A stretch of DNA of 64,000 bases from Agathobacter sp. (GCA_022769125.1 JALEKN010000041.1:1-64000); one strand, 5' to 3'; counted from the stretch's first letter, positions 43,776-53,095 are shown. Notes: generated from the letters alone by a model not told the origin. Made by a program: numbers and translations.

Positions 43776-45446
43776 CTATTCTGTTGCAGCATCTTCGGAT
43801 GGCTCTTCATCCAAAACACTATCTTCAGACGTATTGTCTCCGCCTGTCGCCGCTTCGCTTGTTTCATCTGTCCCGTCTGTATCCGCGGCATTCTCAGAGT
43901 CTGTCTCTTCCTCCGGCTGTGCCGTCTGATCTTTCTTTGGCTTATCGGCAGTATCTTCCCCTGTGTTTTCATCCACCGTCTCAGATGGGGTCTCTGCCGG
44001 TACTTCATTTGCCGCGGCTACTGCTGCCTTCACCGTTGCCTCGTCACCATTCTTGATGGCAGCCTTTACGTTCTTAAGCCATTCCTCTGTTGCGTTTTTC
44101 GTGCCAATTGTCACTTCCTTCGGGCCCTCACGATAGCTGCTGTTGTTGAAGATCTCACGGCTTTCCTCAACGCCGTCCACCGTTACTACCTTCCACAGAC
44201 GAGCCTCCATGCCCCGATGCTCGCTCTGCATTACTTTCCAATATCCCGCATCGAATTCATCTGACAATGTATATTCAACCTTCGGTTCGGATTCCGATAT
44301 CACTTCACTCTCAAAGGAAATCTTGCGGTTCGACGGTCTTGTCTCCACGCCGTATACATTCATGGTGATAATACCGTTCGAGCAATAGCCTTCAATATAA
44401 ATCGGATAGTCCATATTGTTTACAAACTGAAAATCCTTCAAGCCGCTTGCGATTGCGGCATCATCGGAAGGATCTACATAAGATACCAGCATGGAGTGAT
44501 TGTAGCGCATCGTAACCTTGACCTCTGCACGGATGATCGCATTGTACAAAGTGGTGGAAACCTGACAGATTCCTCCTCCGATTGATTCTACAACCTTACC
44601 GCTTGCATATGCCGTTGCAAGTGCGTACCCATTCTCCTCGGTAAACGGACTGATGGTATCATATACAGAAAATGTATCACCCGGAAACAGCAGCGAACCG
44701 TTGATCTTGGAACAGCCGTTCTTAACATTTGTTGCACGCCCCGCCGTTGAAGAACTGAAATCCGTTGAAAAGGAGCCGATCAGATCCTTCACTTGTGCAA
44801 GTTCTTCTTTTGTTCCTCTCGGTTCGATCACATCAGTCACAAGCGCGATTTCGTTATTCGTTCCGTCCCATGTATGTGCAAGGTAATCATTGATTGCATA
44901 CACGGATTCTACAATATTAACTTCTGTCCCGGTTTTTCCCTCCACAAAAGTAAAAGAATCATTTTCCCGGACCAGACCATTATCCACTGCTTCGATGTTG
45001 AGCTTGCCGATCTGTGCATAGATAAGCTGTGCGGTTGCCTGCTTATCAACCTCCGGATACAGATCCAGCACAATACTGTTCTGTTTTAAATCACTGATTT
45101 CTTTGTATCGGCTTATGAGATTGCCTCCCTGGGCAATCGTGAGCGCCTCTTGGATCGCATCTGTCGCATCCGCATGGACACCCATTTCCTCCGCGGTTGC
45201 CTCCATAGATCCATTCGGCCCCGTAAACGTAAAGGTTGTTTCCCTCAAGCTTTCCATATACGCATCGACAGCTTTTTCCGCCTCAGCCTCCGTCATTCCG
45301 CTTACGTTGACTTTGCCGATATAGATTCCATCTGCGATACGGTTTTCTTCTGTCTGTGCCGCATTTACGGTATCTTTTCCGCAGGTAGCCGGCATAAATG
45401 CCAGCATGATTGCAACCGCAAGCATCCATTGTCTGAATCGTCTCAT
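43776..45446 (-). CDS. VanW family exported protein with G5-like domain
   Basis: A 556-aa envelope protein. An N-terminal membrane segment is followed by a putative peptidoglycan-binding domain (about 40-190), then the VanW domain with GDTFSVYDTISPFTEENGYA and GGGICQVSTTLYNAIIRAEV near residue 280. A G5-like stretch at about 380-470 follows, then a long acidic Glu/Asp/Thr-rich tail (about 480-556). VanW proteins are common in Clostridia and probably act on the cell wall. This gene is not part of a vancomycin-resistance cluster. GAGG precedes the ATG. Confidence 0.88.
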   Translation of the reverse strand: MRRFRQWMLAVAIMLAFMPATCGKDTVNAAQTEENRIADGIYIGKVNVSGMTEAEAEKAVDAYMESLRETTFTFTGPNGSMEATAEEMGVHADATDAIQEALTIAQGGNLISRYKEISDLKQNSIVLDLYPEVDKQATAQLIYAQIGKLNIEAVDNGLVRENDSFTFVEGKTGTEVNIVESVYAINDYLAHTWDGTNNEIALVTDVIEPRGTKEELAQVKDLIGSFSTDFSSSTAGRATNVKNGCSKINGSLLFPGDTFSVYDTISPFTEENGYALATAYASGKVVESIGGGICQVSTTLYNAIIRAEVKVTMRYNHSMLVSYVDPSDDAAIASGLKDFQFVNNMDYPIYIEGYCSNGIITMNVYGVETRPSNRKISFESEVISESEPKVEYTLSDEFDAGYWKVMQSEHRGMEARLWKVVTVDGVEESREIFNNSSYREGPKEVTIGTKNATEEWLKNVKAAIKNGDEATVKAAVAAANEVPAETPSETVDENTGEDTADKPKKDQTAQPEEETDSENAADTDGTDETSEAATGGDNTSEDSVLDEEPSEDAATE

Positions 45447-45526
45447 ATATATACCTCATTATTCCGGTGCATATATCACCCAAATCGCTATATTATCTGA
45501 CCATTTTATCACAAACATCTGCTTTT

Positions 45527-45637
45527 TCAAGAAACAAATAAACCGGCCAAAATAGTTGTGAGCAAAAGCGCTCCTGCAAGAATCAGTCCGATTGTTCCGA
45601 CAACTCTCTTGTTTTTTGGATTATTAAAATTGTACAT
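45527..45637 (-). CDS. Small single-helix membrane protein, 36 aa
   Basis: After AGAGGTGA an ATG opens MYNFNNPKNKRVVGTIGLIL and then a hydrophobic stretch ending LAGLFVS. The layout is a basic N-terminus followed by one membrane helix. It lies upstream of the VanW gene on the same strand and is divergent from the TPR-like gene. I do not recognise the family, but the ribosome site, composition and placement support a real gene. Confidence 0.6.
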   Translation of the reverse strand: MYNFNNPKNKRVVGTIGLILAGALLLTTILAGLFVS

Positions 45638-45707
45638 GCTATTCACCTCTCGTTAAAAATCATATATAATAATAGAAAAAATTCCATAAAAAAGAAAGGA
45701 TTTTTCT

Positions 45708-46313
45708 ATGATTCCTGTATTTACCATATGCATGGTTGTCTTCGTTATTGTGCTTAAAATAAATATCAACAAAAATAAAATTGCCAAAGATACCGCATCT
45801 AGTGATTTCTGGGAACGGGAACACGAAGCAAACTTCGCCCGCCGTCAGGATATCAGCGGATTAGATTATATTAGCATACCGCTGGAAAAATTTCCACTCA
45901 ACCTTAACACCGATTCTGAGCGGGTGCTCCGGCAGCTTTCCACCGAAAAGATATTAAACCTCACCGGTATATCCAATACGGATTTGAAATTGCAGTATGG
46001 TGTTGCCAATCTGGAAGCCCTGACTGCCTATGATGAAAACTTTACAAAGCTGGTAAAGGCATTGGCTTCCTACGGTCATGAGCTTATTGATGCCGGACAG
46101 CCGGATGAGGCACGCGTTGTGTTGGAATATGCAGTCTCTATCCACGCAGATGCAAAGGCAATCTATACCATGCTCGCCAATCTTTATCTCTCTTTGGGCG
46201 AAGCCGAGCGCATTGCCGGTCTGATTGCATCTGCTGATGCGTTAAACAGCATCTCCAAAAGTGGTATCATAGATGCCTTAAAGGAACTTCAGGAGCGCCC
46301 GAACTGTGCATAA
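45708..46313 (+). CDS. Membrane-anchored protein with TPR-like C-terminus
   Basis: A 201-aa protein of unknown function. An N-terminal helix (FTICMVVFVIVLKI) anchors it; a region of about 100 residues with WEREHEANFARRQDI follows, and the end has tetratricopeptide-like helices (AGQPDEARVVLEYAVSIHAD). It is probably a scaffold at the cytosolic face of the membrane. AAAGGA precedes the ATG. Its 3' end overlaps the convergent exonuclease gene by 25 bases. Confidence 0.72.
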   Translation: MIPVFTICMVVFVIVLKININKNKIAKDTASSDFWEREHEANFARRQDISGLDYISIPLEKFPLNLNTDSERVLRQLSTEKILNLTGISNTDLKLQYGVANLEALTAYDENFTKLVKALASYGHELIDAGQPDEARVVLEYAVSIHADAKAIYTMLANLYLSLGEAERIAGLIASADALNSISKSGIIDALKELQERPNCA

Positions 46314-47032
46314 TACCGGTCCATGATCCGTGATGCCTCATTTCTGGTCAGCACCTCCCACGCAACAGGCTCTGTAATCTGATGTTTCTGCCGGAACTCC
46401 ATTAGCTGTTTTATCTGGTGCTGTGTCGCGGGAGTCTGGCGCTTTGCCTTATACTGCAAAGCTTTCGGGGCAAGAATGCTTCTTGCCGTATCTTCTGTCA
46501 TCGTTCCATCTGCAATTTTCTTTTCAATCTCTTCTTTTAATTTTTCAAACAAAATACCAGTTTCAATGCTGTCGTCCAACGCCCGGTGTGCATGTTCTCT
46601 TTTGATCTGGTAATACGTGCACAAATTTTCCAGCGTCTTTGACTCAGTTCCCGGCAGTACCTGTCTTGCAATCTTTAGCGTATCACACGCCATCATCTGA
46701 AGTGGTCGCTTTTTGTTGACAGCCCATTGTTTTAAAAAGCTATAGTCAAACACAACATTGTGTCCGGCAAGCACATCATCTCCGATAAAATCAATCAGCT
46801 CCGCAAGTGCATCGTCCTCCCGTATTCCGCTCTTCTGCACCATATTATCCGTGATTCCGGTCAGTTCTGTCACCTTCTGCGGAATCGGAGTATGCGGATT
46901 CACAAGTGTGGCATATGTTTCTGCCCGCACGCCGTTTCTAAAACGGGCTGCGCCGATTTCAATCACTTTATCACTCTTTGCGGACAATCCAGTCATTTCC
47001 AGATCAATCACTGTATAATCATTCGGCTCCAT
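46289..47032 (-). CDS. DEDDh 3'-5' exonuclease (DnaQ-like)
   Basis: 247 aa. The exonuclease motifs are VIDLEMTGLSAKSDKVIEIG (Exo I, D and E), AGHNVVFDYSFL (Exo II) and HRALDDSIET with the preceding H (Exo IIIe). The extra ~80 residues after the domain include a helical QHQIKQLMEFRQKHQ segment. It resembles the proofreading subunit of Pol III but is free-standing, so a role in repair or RNA turnover is possible. GAGGAAA precedes the ATG. Confidence 0.88.
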   Translation of the reverse strand: MEPNDYTVIDLEMTGLSAKSDKVIEIGAARFRNGVRAETYATLVNPHTPIPQKVTELTGITDNMVQKSGIREDDALAELIDFIGDDVLAGHNVVFDYSFLKQWAVNKKRPLQMMACDTLKIARQVLPGTESKTLENLCTYYQIKREHAHRALDDSIETGILFEKLKEEIEKKIADGTMTEDTARSILAPKALQYKAKRQTPATQHQIKQLMEFRQKHQITEPVAWEVLTRNEASRIMDRYYAQFGRS

Positions 47033-47048
47033 TTATTGTTTCCTCTTC

Positions 47049-48431
47049 CTATCCCGGAAATGCCATGTTCTCCAGATATATCTCTTCAAAATCCGGGTGA
47101 TCTGCCAATATGAGTTCTGTTGTGCAGGCAACTGCCTTTGCCATCTGCACACCAGCTGTCTTCTCATCTTTCAGATACCGCACCAGCCCTTTCAGGCTGG
47201 TGTTTCCGACAGCATGCACTTTACTGCGGTCGACTTCCGGAAGCAAGCCGATCGCGATTGCATCCTCCGGGTTCATATAGTATCCCATCCCTCCGGCTAA
47301 ATATATGTGATCCAGCTGTTGCCCGGTAATTCCGTATTCTTTAAGCAGAATGTCGATTCCCGTGCGAATCGCAGACTTTGCCATCTGAAACTCCCGGATC
47401 ATCTCCTGTGTAATTCTTACCTGTCCCACCGGATACCCTTCCGTGAAATATGGCTCTGCCAGAAGTCCCGTTTCATCCATCACACGCAGTTTCCGCATCC
47501 GGTGCAGTGCTTCAAATATCCCGGAGGCATGAATTAGCAGTGCGGCCTCGCTCGCTTCAAATGCCGGACCTGCAGCAGTTGAAGTTGCAACAAATCCATT
47601 CTTTGTTCCCAGCACCATCTCGCCATTCGTCCCGAGATCGACGAGCAACACGGTTTCCTGCGCCCTATCCATATTCATTGCAAGCATTCCGCTAACAATA
47701 TCGGCTCCGACAAATGTTGAAATACCGGGAAGCTCCACGACGGTATAATTCTCGCATACCTCCAGCCAATCCATACCAAGCTGTCTGCGCCATTCTATGG
47801 CATTCCATGTAGATAGTTCAAGTGTATGCGGCGTAAACGGTGCCCTTCCAAGCCCCACGCAATCCCATCCGTTTAGTATATGAAGCATTGTTGTATTGGC
47901 TGCGATCGCAATCTTTGCAGCCTCGATTTTCCGGCCCTGTGACATTGTCTGTAAAGCCTGGGTAAGTGTCTCCGACAGCTTATCCGCAAGAAGCCGCTGC
48001 ATCTTTCGTTCATTTCCCGCCTCACTCTGTTTGATACGGCTCATCACATCCGCACCGTAAAGCCGTTGCGGATTGACAAAACCGCCGGAGCACTGTGCCC
48101 CCTTGTATTCGATTTTCCATGCCACCGTTGTTGTTCCGATATCAACGGCAATATACGCCATTTTATCATTGCTAGACGAAATACGTATGTAAGAATCTGA
48201 ACCTACCGTATCAAATGAAGCCTGTTCTGTCAGCCGGACACGATACTCTCCCGGCAGCCGGAACTGGCAGGATTTTACTTTTCCAAAACGCTCTACGTAT
48301 ACGCTGCACAGTCCACAGGTTCCGTTGCCTCCGCAAGGTAGTTCCACCGGATGTCCCTGCCTGGTCAGCGCATCCCGCAGGCATTCGCCCTTTTTTATCG
48401 TAACAATGATTGTTTGTTCTTTCTGGTTCAA
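47049..48431 (-). CDS. ASKHA-type corrinoid activator with 2Fe-2S domain (RACo-like)
   Basis: 460 aa. The N-terminal ferredoxin domain has LPCGGNGTCGLCSV and a fourth Cys at VKSC. A linker leads to a sugar-kinase/actin-type ATPase domain (about 90-440) with YIAVDIGTTTVAWKIEY, VLLVDLGTNGEMVL and IYLAGGMGYYMNPEDA. This is the layout of RACo/RamA proteins, which re-reduce inactivated cobalamin on methyltransferases using ATP. No methyltransferase or corrinoid protein lies nearby. The start is a TTG about 11 bases after AGGAGAG. It is shorter than typical RACo (about 600 aa). Confidence 0.8.
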   Translation of the reverse strand: MNQKEQTIIVTIKKGECLRDALTRQGHPVELPCGGNGTCGLCSVYVERFGKVKSCQFRLPGEYRVRLTEQASFDTVGSDSYIRISSSNDKMAYIAVDIGTTTVAWKIEYKGAQCSGGFVNPQRLYGADVMSRIKQSEAGNERKMQRLLADKLSETLTQALQTMSQGRKIEAAKIAIAANTTMLHILNGWDCVGLGRAPFTPHTLELSTWNAIEWRRQLGMDWLEVCENYTVVELPGISTFVGADIVSGMLAMNMDRAQETVLLVDLGTNGEMVLGTKNGFVATSTAAGPAFEASEAALLIHASGIFEALHRMRKLRVMDETGLLAEPYFTEGYPVGQVRITQEMIREFQMAKSAIRTGIDILLKEYGITGQQLDHIYLAGGMGYYMNPEDAIAIGLLPEVDRSKVHAVGNTSLKGLVRYLKDEKTAGVQMAKAVACTTELILADHPDFEEIYLENMAFPG

Positions 48432-48472
48432 ATCCGTTTGCTCTCTCCTGCAGCTAACTCAACACCCGCAAG

Positions 48473-48703
48473 TTACTCATCAAATTCCATCGTGACAAAG
48501 TAGCCTTTTTCTGTTTCCTTCACATCCACAACAACGCCTTCTCTGCTCTTTAAGCGCTCGCTGACCACATAATTACCGGACATTGCAATCGCATGCTCAA
48601 TTGTATAATAGTAAGACGTTGGCAGCTTTCCCTCCGTGACAGTAAGATGCTCTCCTATCTTCGTCAGTCCGGGACGTTCCATTTTAAATTCCATCCGACG
48701 CAT
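48473..48703 (-). CDS. Uncharacterised small protein, 76 aa
   Basis: The sequence is a mix of beta-type segments (HLTVTEGKLPTSYYYTIEHA and VVVDVKETEKGYFVTMEFDE) and has no membrane helix or known motif. GAGG stands 7 bases before the ATG. It sits 23 bases downstream of the DUF308 gene on the same strand. I do not recognise the family. Confidence 0.62.
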   Translation of the reverse strand: MRRMEFKMERPGLTKIGEHLTVTEGKLPTSYYYTIEHAIAMSGNYVVSERLKSREGVVVDVKETEKGYFVTMEFDE

Positions 48704-48726
48704 AGCCTATCCTCACACCTTGCAAT

Positions 48727-49314
48727 TTATTCTTCCTTGTCATCGACGAACTCCACATCAATCGCTTCCTGACTCTTGCGATACTGCCGCTCCGTCTTAG
48801 ATGAGGCAATTGCAATATAGATGTTGCTGATACCATTGTAAATAAGTGCAGCCCCAATAACCCAGAATGCAAGCTTTACCAAGCCAAATGCATTTACAAT
48901 ACACAAAATGCCAAACACAAGACTGACAATGGAAAAAATAATTCCGACACCCCAGTTAGTACCTCCGTACTTTTTGGTCTCAAGTGACTCCCGGAATCCG
49001 CGGATGCCATGTGCCAGCAATACTACTCCAATCAGAATCGGAATCAGCGTGACAACAATCTCCGGCTGAATCAGCACCCACACACCGAGTATCAGTACCA
49101 CCGCTCCCAGCGCGGCCGAAATTCCATTGGATACCACATTCAGGAAATAACTGCACAGATAAACGATACCGATTGCAATCAATACAATTGCACATACCGT
49201 TCCAAGAATTCCGGATATTGTCTCCGGCCATACAAGAAATACGACACCAAGTGCGATACATAACAGAGAGGACAGTAAGAAATCTGCCCGGATACGTTTC
49301 ATAAAGTCTTTCAT
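48727..49314 (-). CDS. DUF308 / HdeD-family membrane protein
   Basis: 195 aa with about six membrane helices in three repeats (GVVFLVWPETISGILGTVCA, LGVWVLIQPEIVVTLIPILI, FGILCIVNAFGLVKLAFWVI), the DUF308 pattern shared with acid-resistance protein HdeD, and an acidic tail DVEFVDDKEE. Its function in Firmicutes is unknown. The start at MKDFMK follows GGAGGG; the longer frame is unsupported. Confidence 0.85.
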   Translation of the reverse strand: MKDFMKRIRADFLLSSLLCIALGVVFLVWPETISGILGTVCAIVLIAIGIVYLCSYFLNVVSNGISAALGAVVLILGVWVLIQPEIVVTLIPILIGVVLLAHGIRGFRESLETKKYGGTNWGVGIIFSIVSLVFGILCIVNAFGLVKLAFWVIGAALIYNGISNIYIAIASSKTERQYRKSQEAIDVEFVDDKEE

Positions 49315-49478
49315 TTTGATTCCCTCCACGTACATAATTATGCGATCAGGCAGCTGCGAATTATATCCACATCACCCAATATTGCGATATGGGAATTATA
49401 GCACGCCGGCTTTTATTCTTCAACTTTTACCTCGTTTGTGATATGATAGCTTCGATAAAATGCAAAAGGAGTTTTTTC

Positions 49479-49967
49479 ATGGGAAAAGAAGTAAAAACGA
49501 ATGCAGTCCGCATTCTCGATAAAAATAAAATATCATATGAACTGATCACTTATGAATGTGATGAATTTGTAGATGGCCTGCACACAGCAGAGCTTACAGG
49601 TGCTCCGGTAGAGCAGTCATACAAAACACTTGTCATGCAGGGCAAAAGCCGTCAGTACTATGTCTTTGTCGTGCCGATTGCCGCAGAAGTGGATTTAAAA
49701 GCAGCTGCGCGCGCTGTCTCCGAAAAGTCCGTAGAAATGATCCATGTAAAGGATCTTACCGCAATTACCGGATATGTCCGCGGTGGTTGCAGCCCTCTAG
49801 GTATGAAAAAGCAATTTCCTACCGTCATTGATGCAACCGCTGAGTCCTTTGACGAGATATACGTAAGCGGTGGCAGAGTCGGTACAACGATCCGCGTCGG
49901 CACGCAGGATCTCGCCAGAGTTATCCGGGCAATTTTTGCGGATGTGATTGTTTCCGCAACCGCGTGA
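49479..49967 (+). CDS. Cys-tRNA(Pro) deacylase, YbaK type
   Basis: 162 aa. It would remove mischarged Cys from tRNA-Pro. The YbaK/EbsC domain shows VEQSYKTLVMQGKSRQYYVF, PIAAEVDLKAAARAV, and GYVRGGCSPLGMKKQFPTVI, which includes the catalytic lysine region and the GGxSP loop. The start is the ATG after AAAGGAG. It ends at a bidirectional terminator shared with the convergent SseB-like gene. Confidence 0.93.
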   Translation: MGKEVKTNAVRILDKNKISYELITYECDEFVDGLHTAELTGAPVEQSYKTLVMQGKSRQYYVFVVPIAAEVDLKAAARAVSEKSVEMIHVKDLTAITGYVRGGCSPLGMKKQFPTVIDATAESFDEIYVSGGRVGTTIRVGTQDLARVIRAIFADVIVSATA

Positions 49968-50032
49968 CATCCTGCCGGGTCCCTCACTTGTAAAGCCTCC
50001 CCCTTTGCTCATGGCCATATCTGATTACAAAA

Positions 50033-50090
50033 ATACCGGCCTCCAATTGTCAGGTGTTTTCGTCTGACTTTTGAGGTCGGTACTTTTTTG
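50033..50090. terminator. Bidirectional terminator between the ybaK-type and SseB-like genes
   Basis: An outer stem (TACCGGCCTC with GAGGTCGGTA) encloses a second small hairpin (GTCAG/CTGAC). T runs follow on the plus strand and also on the minus strand. Confidence 0.8.
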
Positions 50091-50117
50091 CGGTTCGTTA
50101 TCGTTTCTTTTTATTTT

Positions 50118-51068
50118 CTATTCTTCTGTATTACCGGTAAGCTCTATCAGTTTCTGTAACTCTGCGCCTTCTGCAGGTGCTTCTCCCAGCTGTAAATGTT
50201 TCCAGTCAGAAGTAACCTCCGCAAGGACACTGCCCTTTCCGGCTCTCTCGATTGTAAAGTATCTACCCTTTCCGGCATCCCTATCCCAGACAAAGAACAC
50301 TCTGCGGCAGGCCCCGTCTTCCATATCTCTGTTTGGCATATCTACACGGATAATACAGATTTTCTCTGAGATATTGATAACCATGACGGAAAAATCTTCC
50401 GGGAGATACGGATACATACGCTTTTGCTGGTAAGATTCCTCAAAAAGCATATCTACATATTCTTCTTTCTTGTCACACAGCTCATTGATAAAAGCTTCTC
50501 CCTCGTCAAACAGTTTCTTTGGGAGGAAGCGGAATTCATACTGTCTGCGCTCAAACACCAGATACTGCTGCGCGGTAAGCTGCACGGCTTTCATCTTAGG
50601 TGCTGCTTTCTGTTTGTCAGCTGCCTCTCCGTTCGCAGCTGCCGCCCGCTGCTTGTCGACCGCGTCAATCTTCTGTACCAGTTCCCGCTTAAATACGAGA
50701 TTGTTGGAAAATGGATTGATCACAACGCCTTCCACCTTAAGCTCCGGGTTCGCAGCCATCTTATTCACAGCTGTATACGGAAGATTCATGATCACCGGGC
50801 TCTTCGGCTCCTTCGGGATCTGCTTCTTGGATGTATAAAGCGGCACGAAAAGCTTGCCATCATTGTTGCGGATAAAGCAAGGCATCGGCTGCTTCTTGTC
50901 ATTTAAGTTTGCCGGAACCAATACCCGGCAGCTATGCATGTGTGATACCAGCGCGTTCAGGCTCTCGGCGCTCTTTTCGCTGGCATAACGTACCAAAAGA
51001 TTCTCAAGCTGGTCATTATTCAGCTCCATTGTCATATTCGGGTCGGTTGGTTTATGTTCTGCGCACAT
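50118..51068 (-). CDS. SseB family protein
   Basis: 316 aa. The N-terminal ~130 residues match the SseB N-terminal domain (NNDQLENLLVRYASEKSAES, VLVPAN, NNDGKLFVPLYTSKKQIPK, GVVINPFSNNLVF). A linker with Ala, Lys and Gln follows, then a second domain of about 150 residues found with SseB in Clostridia. Function is unknown. AAAGGAC precedes the ATG. Confidence 0.83.
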   Translation of the reverse strand: MCAEHKPTDPNMTMELNNDQLENLLVRYASEKSAESLNALVSHMHSCRVLVPANLNDKKQPMPCFIRNNDGKLFVPLYTSKKQIPKEPKSPVIMNLPYTAVNKMAANPELKVEGVVINPFSNNLVFKRELVQKIDAVDKQRAAAANGEAADKQKAAPKMKAVQLTAQQYLVFERRQYEFRFLPKKLFDEGEAFINELCDKKEEYVDMLFEESYQQKRMYPYLPEDFSVMVINISEKICIIRVDMPNRDMEDGACRRVFFVWDRDAGKGRYFTIERAGKGSVLAEVTSDWKHLQLGEAPAEGAELQKLIELTGNTEE

Positions 51069-51086
51069 ATAAAAAAGTCCTTTCGT

Positions 51087-51608
51087 CTATTTCATTTCAT
51101 TAACGTTATTGTCAAAGGCTCCATCCATCATCATCCTGATAAAATAAGTATCCCGGTAGGTCCACGGCTGATTCATAAATGGCTCATTTCCGGCAATGAT
51201 CTCCTCCGGTGTCGCCCATTCGAGATGATAGCCTTTTGCGATCTCGCTCTCCGTCATGTGTGTCTCACCGAGCTCATCCCTGGCATCGCAAAAGAAAAAG
51301 CAGGAATGACATACAAACTTCAGACCTTTCTTATAAAGATCCTCTCTCGCCTCTAGGATCTCACCTACCTCGCGGATCGTATCCTGCTTGATAATAAGCC
51401 CGGATTCCTCCTGCACTTCACGAAGCAGCGCATCCTCCAGACTCTCTCCGGCTTCCACACCACCGCCTAAGATCTTGTAATCTCCCGCGCTTCCCTTCTG
51501 TGTCGCAAGCCTTCCGTTTCGGATAATTACGCCTCTTACCGCATACTTTTCAAAAACAGGCATCTGGTCTGTATAGTCCTGGCGGTCAAACACCTTTAAC
51601 AATTTCAT
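51087..51608 (-). CDS. NUDIX hydrolase
   Basis: 173 aa. The Nudix box GGGVEAGESLEDALLREVQE (then ESGL) is intact, near residue 48. It would hydrolyse a nucleoside diphosphate linked to another group; the substrate is unknown. The start at MKLLKVF follows GAGGA with a 6-base gap. It sits 18 bases upstream of the SseB-family gene on the same strand. Confidence 0.87.
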   Translation of the reverse strand: MKLLKVFDRQDYTDQMPVFEKYAVRGVIIRNGRLATQKGSAGDYKILGGGVEAGESLEDALLREVQEESGLIIKQDTIREVGEILEAREDLYKKGLKFVCHSCFFFCDARDELGETHMTESEIAKGYHLEWATPEEIIAGNEPFMNQPWTYRDTYFIRMMMDGAFDNNVNEMK

Positions 51609-51757
51609 AACGATTCCTCTTTTGTTTTCCATTCGTAATAGCGTTAAATTTATTTAATATAATAACCAATTCGCCACTACTTGGCAACTAAAAAATGAAC
51701 CTGTGACGTGCTCAAAGCCAACCCTCACTCTGTAAAAAAGCTTATGATTTTTTCTTC

Positions 51758-52456
51758 TTATATGCCCAGGCAACGGCGATTCCTATGGATATCACCAGCT
51801 CCAAGAAGGTATCTGCCAACCTCCAGAAGATCCTCCTGCACTGTCTCTGCCAGCCGCCGCATCTCGTCATCCGCCGGCAATAGATCCGGCACCATGATCG
51901 GGCGCAGTTTGCCCGCATACGCCGCCCGTATTCCATTGTAGGAATCCTCGACCGCATACGCATTGTGCGGCGCTGCTCCAATACACTCACACGCTTTGAG
52001 GAAAATGTCCGGTGCCGGTTTGCTCCTTGCTACCATGTCCCCACATACCACCGCGTCAAAATAAGAAAGAATATTTGCATCGCGCAGCTGGTTCTCCACC
52101 GTCTGTCTTCTTGTGGAAGATGCAAGTGCGATCTTTTTGTCATTCTGTTTCAGCAATTCCAGCAGCTCCGTAACACCCTTTTTCATCGGCAGCCGCCCAC
52201 CGTCATACCGTTCGTGATACATGACAGAAGCCTCTTTTGCATAGTTATCATACGGAAAATTCTCCCCGTACCGCTCCAGCATGATCTCCCTCGTCCGCGT
52301 CATCGTTGTGCCGGTACATGCAAGAACTGCCTGCTCAATATCCTTTATATCGTATTTTTCGGCAAGCGCGCTCCAGCAGTCCATCACCGCACGCTCGGAA
52401 TCAAAGATGACTCCATCCATATCAAATACTACGGCTTCAAAATCTCTGTGTGACAT
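51758..52456 (-). CDS. HAD superfamily hydrolase, beta-phosphoglucomutase-like
   Basis: 232 aa. Motif I is VVFDMDGVIFDSE (catalytic Asp), motif II is ALASSTRR, a lysine lies in ARSKPAPD, and motif IV is AVEDSYNGIRAA. A helical cap (about 20-85) is typical of subclass I phosphatases and phosphoglucomutases acting on sugar phosphates. The last ~12 residues are unlike relatives; a different frame over 51742-51990 reads a hydrophobic tail, but the evidence for a frameshift is weak. Confidence 0.87.
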   Translation of the reverse strand: MSHRDFEAVVFDMDGVIFDSERAVMDCWSALAEKYDIKDIEQAVLACTGTTMTRTREIMLERYGENFPYDNYAKEASVMYHERYDGGRLPMKKGVTELLELLKQNDKKIALASSTRRQTVENQLRDANILSYFDAVVCGDMVARSKPAPDIFLKACECIGAAPHNAYAVEDSYNGIRAAYAGKLRPIMVPDLLPADDEMRRLAETVQEDLLEVGRYLLGAGDIHRNRRCLGI

Positions 52457-52467
52457 TTTTTCTCCCT

Positions 52468-53043
52468 TTACTTTAATAACATGGCAAATGCGACTGCGAT
52501 AACAAGCGTGATCGCTCCGGCTGCAACCGCAAGCAGCAGCTTCTGGTATGGTCGTTTGCCTTCCTCCCTCGCCTTTGCGATCTCGTCCAAACCTTCACCC
52601 TCCGCAAATGCGACGATTTCCTTGTATGTCTGGATGTTAAACTGCTTTTTCTTCTTTTCCACCAAAAGTGCGACATATAAGGTTGTCGCCGCAAATACCA
52701 CCCAGATCGCGATTCCGATATAATTTAGGAAATGCACCAGTGGGATCGGCGTGATCATCATAGTCAGCAGCATAACCGCAAATACCTGACTGAGCCTTTC
52801 AAATTGTTTCTTGTCCTCGCTTCTTACTTCCTGCTTCATGATTTCAATATCTCCTTTGATCAGATTATCGATGGAGGTATGAAATACTTCACTCAAAAGT
52901 ACGAGACTGTTTACATCCGGGTAGCTTTTATCATTCTCCCAATTGGAGATGGTCTGCCTTGAAACAAACACCCTTTCCGCTAAAGTGTCCTGTGACATAG
53001 ATAACTCATTGCGGTATTTTTTAATCTGTCTCCCAAGTTCCAT
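52468..53043 (-). CDS. XRE family regulator with C-terminal membrane helices
   Basis: 191 aa. The helix-turn-helix (LSMSQDTLAERVFVSRQTIS, then NWENDKSYPDV) spans about residues 13-55. Two closely spaced hydrophobic segments (about 85-130) and a final one (about 167-190) anchor it in the membrane. Such proteins are common in Firmicutes and sense unknown envelope signals. Two 20-base direct repeats 52-72 and 96-116 bases upstream may be its operators. The HAD gene lies 11 bases downstream. Confidence 0.88.
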   Translation of the reverse strand: MELGRQIKKYRNELSMSQDTLAERVFVSRQTISNWENDKSYPDVNSLVLLSEVFHTSIDNLIKGDIEIMKQEVRSEDKKQFERLSQVFAVMLLTMMITPIPLVHFLNYIGIAIWVVFAATTLYVALLVEKKKKQFNIQTYKEIVAFAEGEGLDEIAKAREEGKRPYQKLLLAVAAGAITLVIAVAFAMLLK

Positions 53044-53095
53044 ATCACTTCCTCCTTTCGCATTTCAATGTAATCAGATCTCGGAGTTTCGTCTA

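Noticed and set aside
43776-45446. VanW gene as evidence for vancomycin resistance
   Set aside because: VanW-domain proteins are common housekeeping envelope proteins in Clostridia, and no vanA/B ligase, vanH or vanX gene is present.
51742-51990. Frameshift at the end of the HAD gene
   Set aside because: An alternative frame gives a hydrophobic tail, but all catalytic motifs are in the main frame and C-terminal ends vary in this family.
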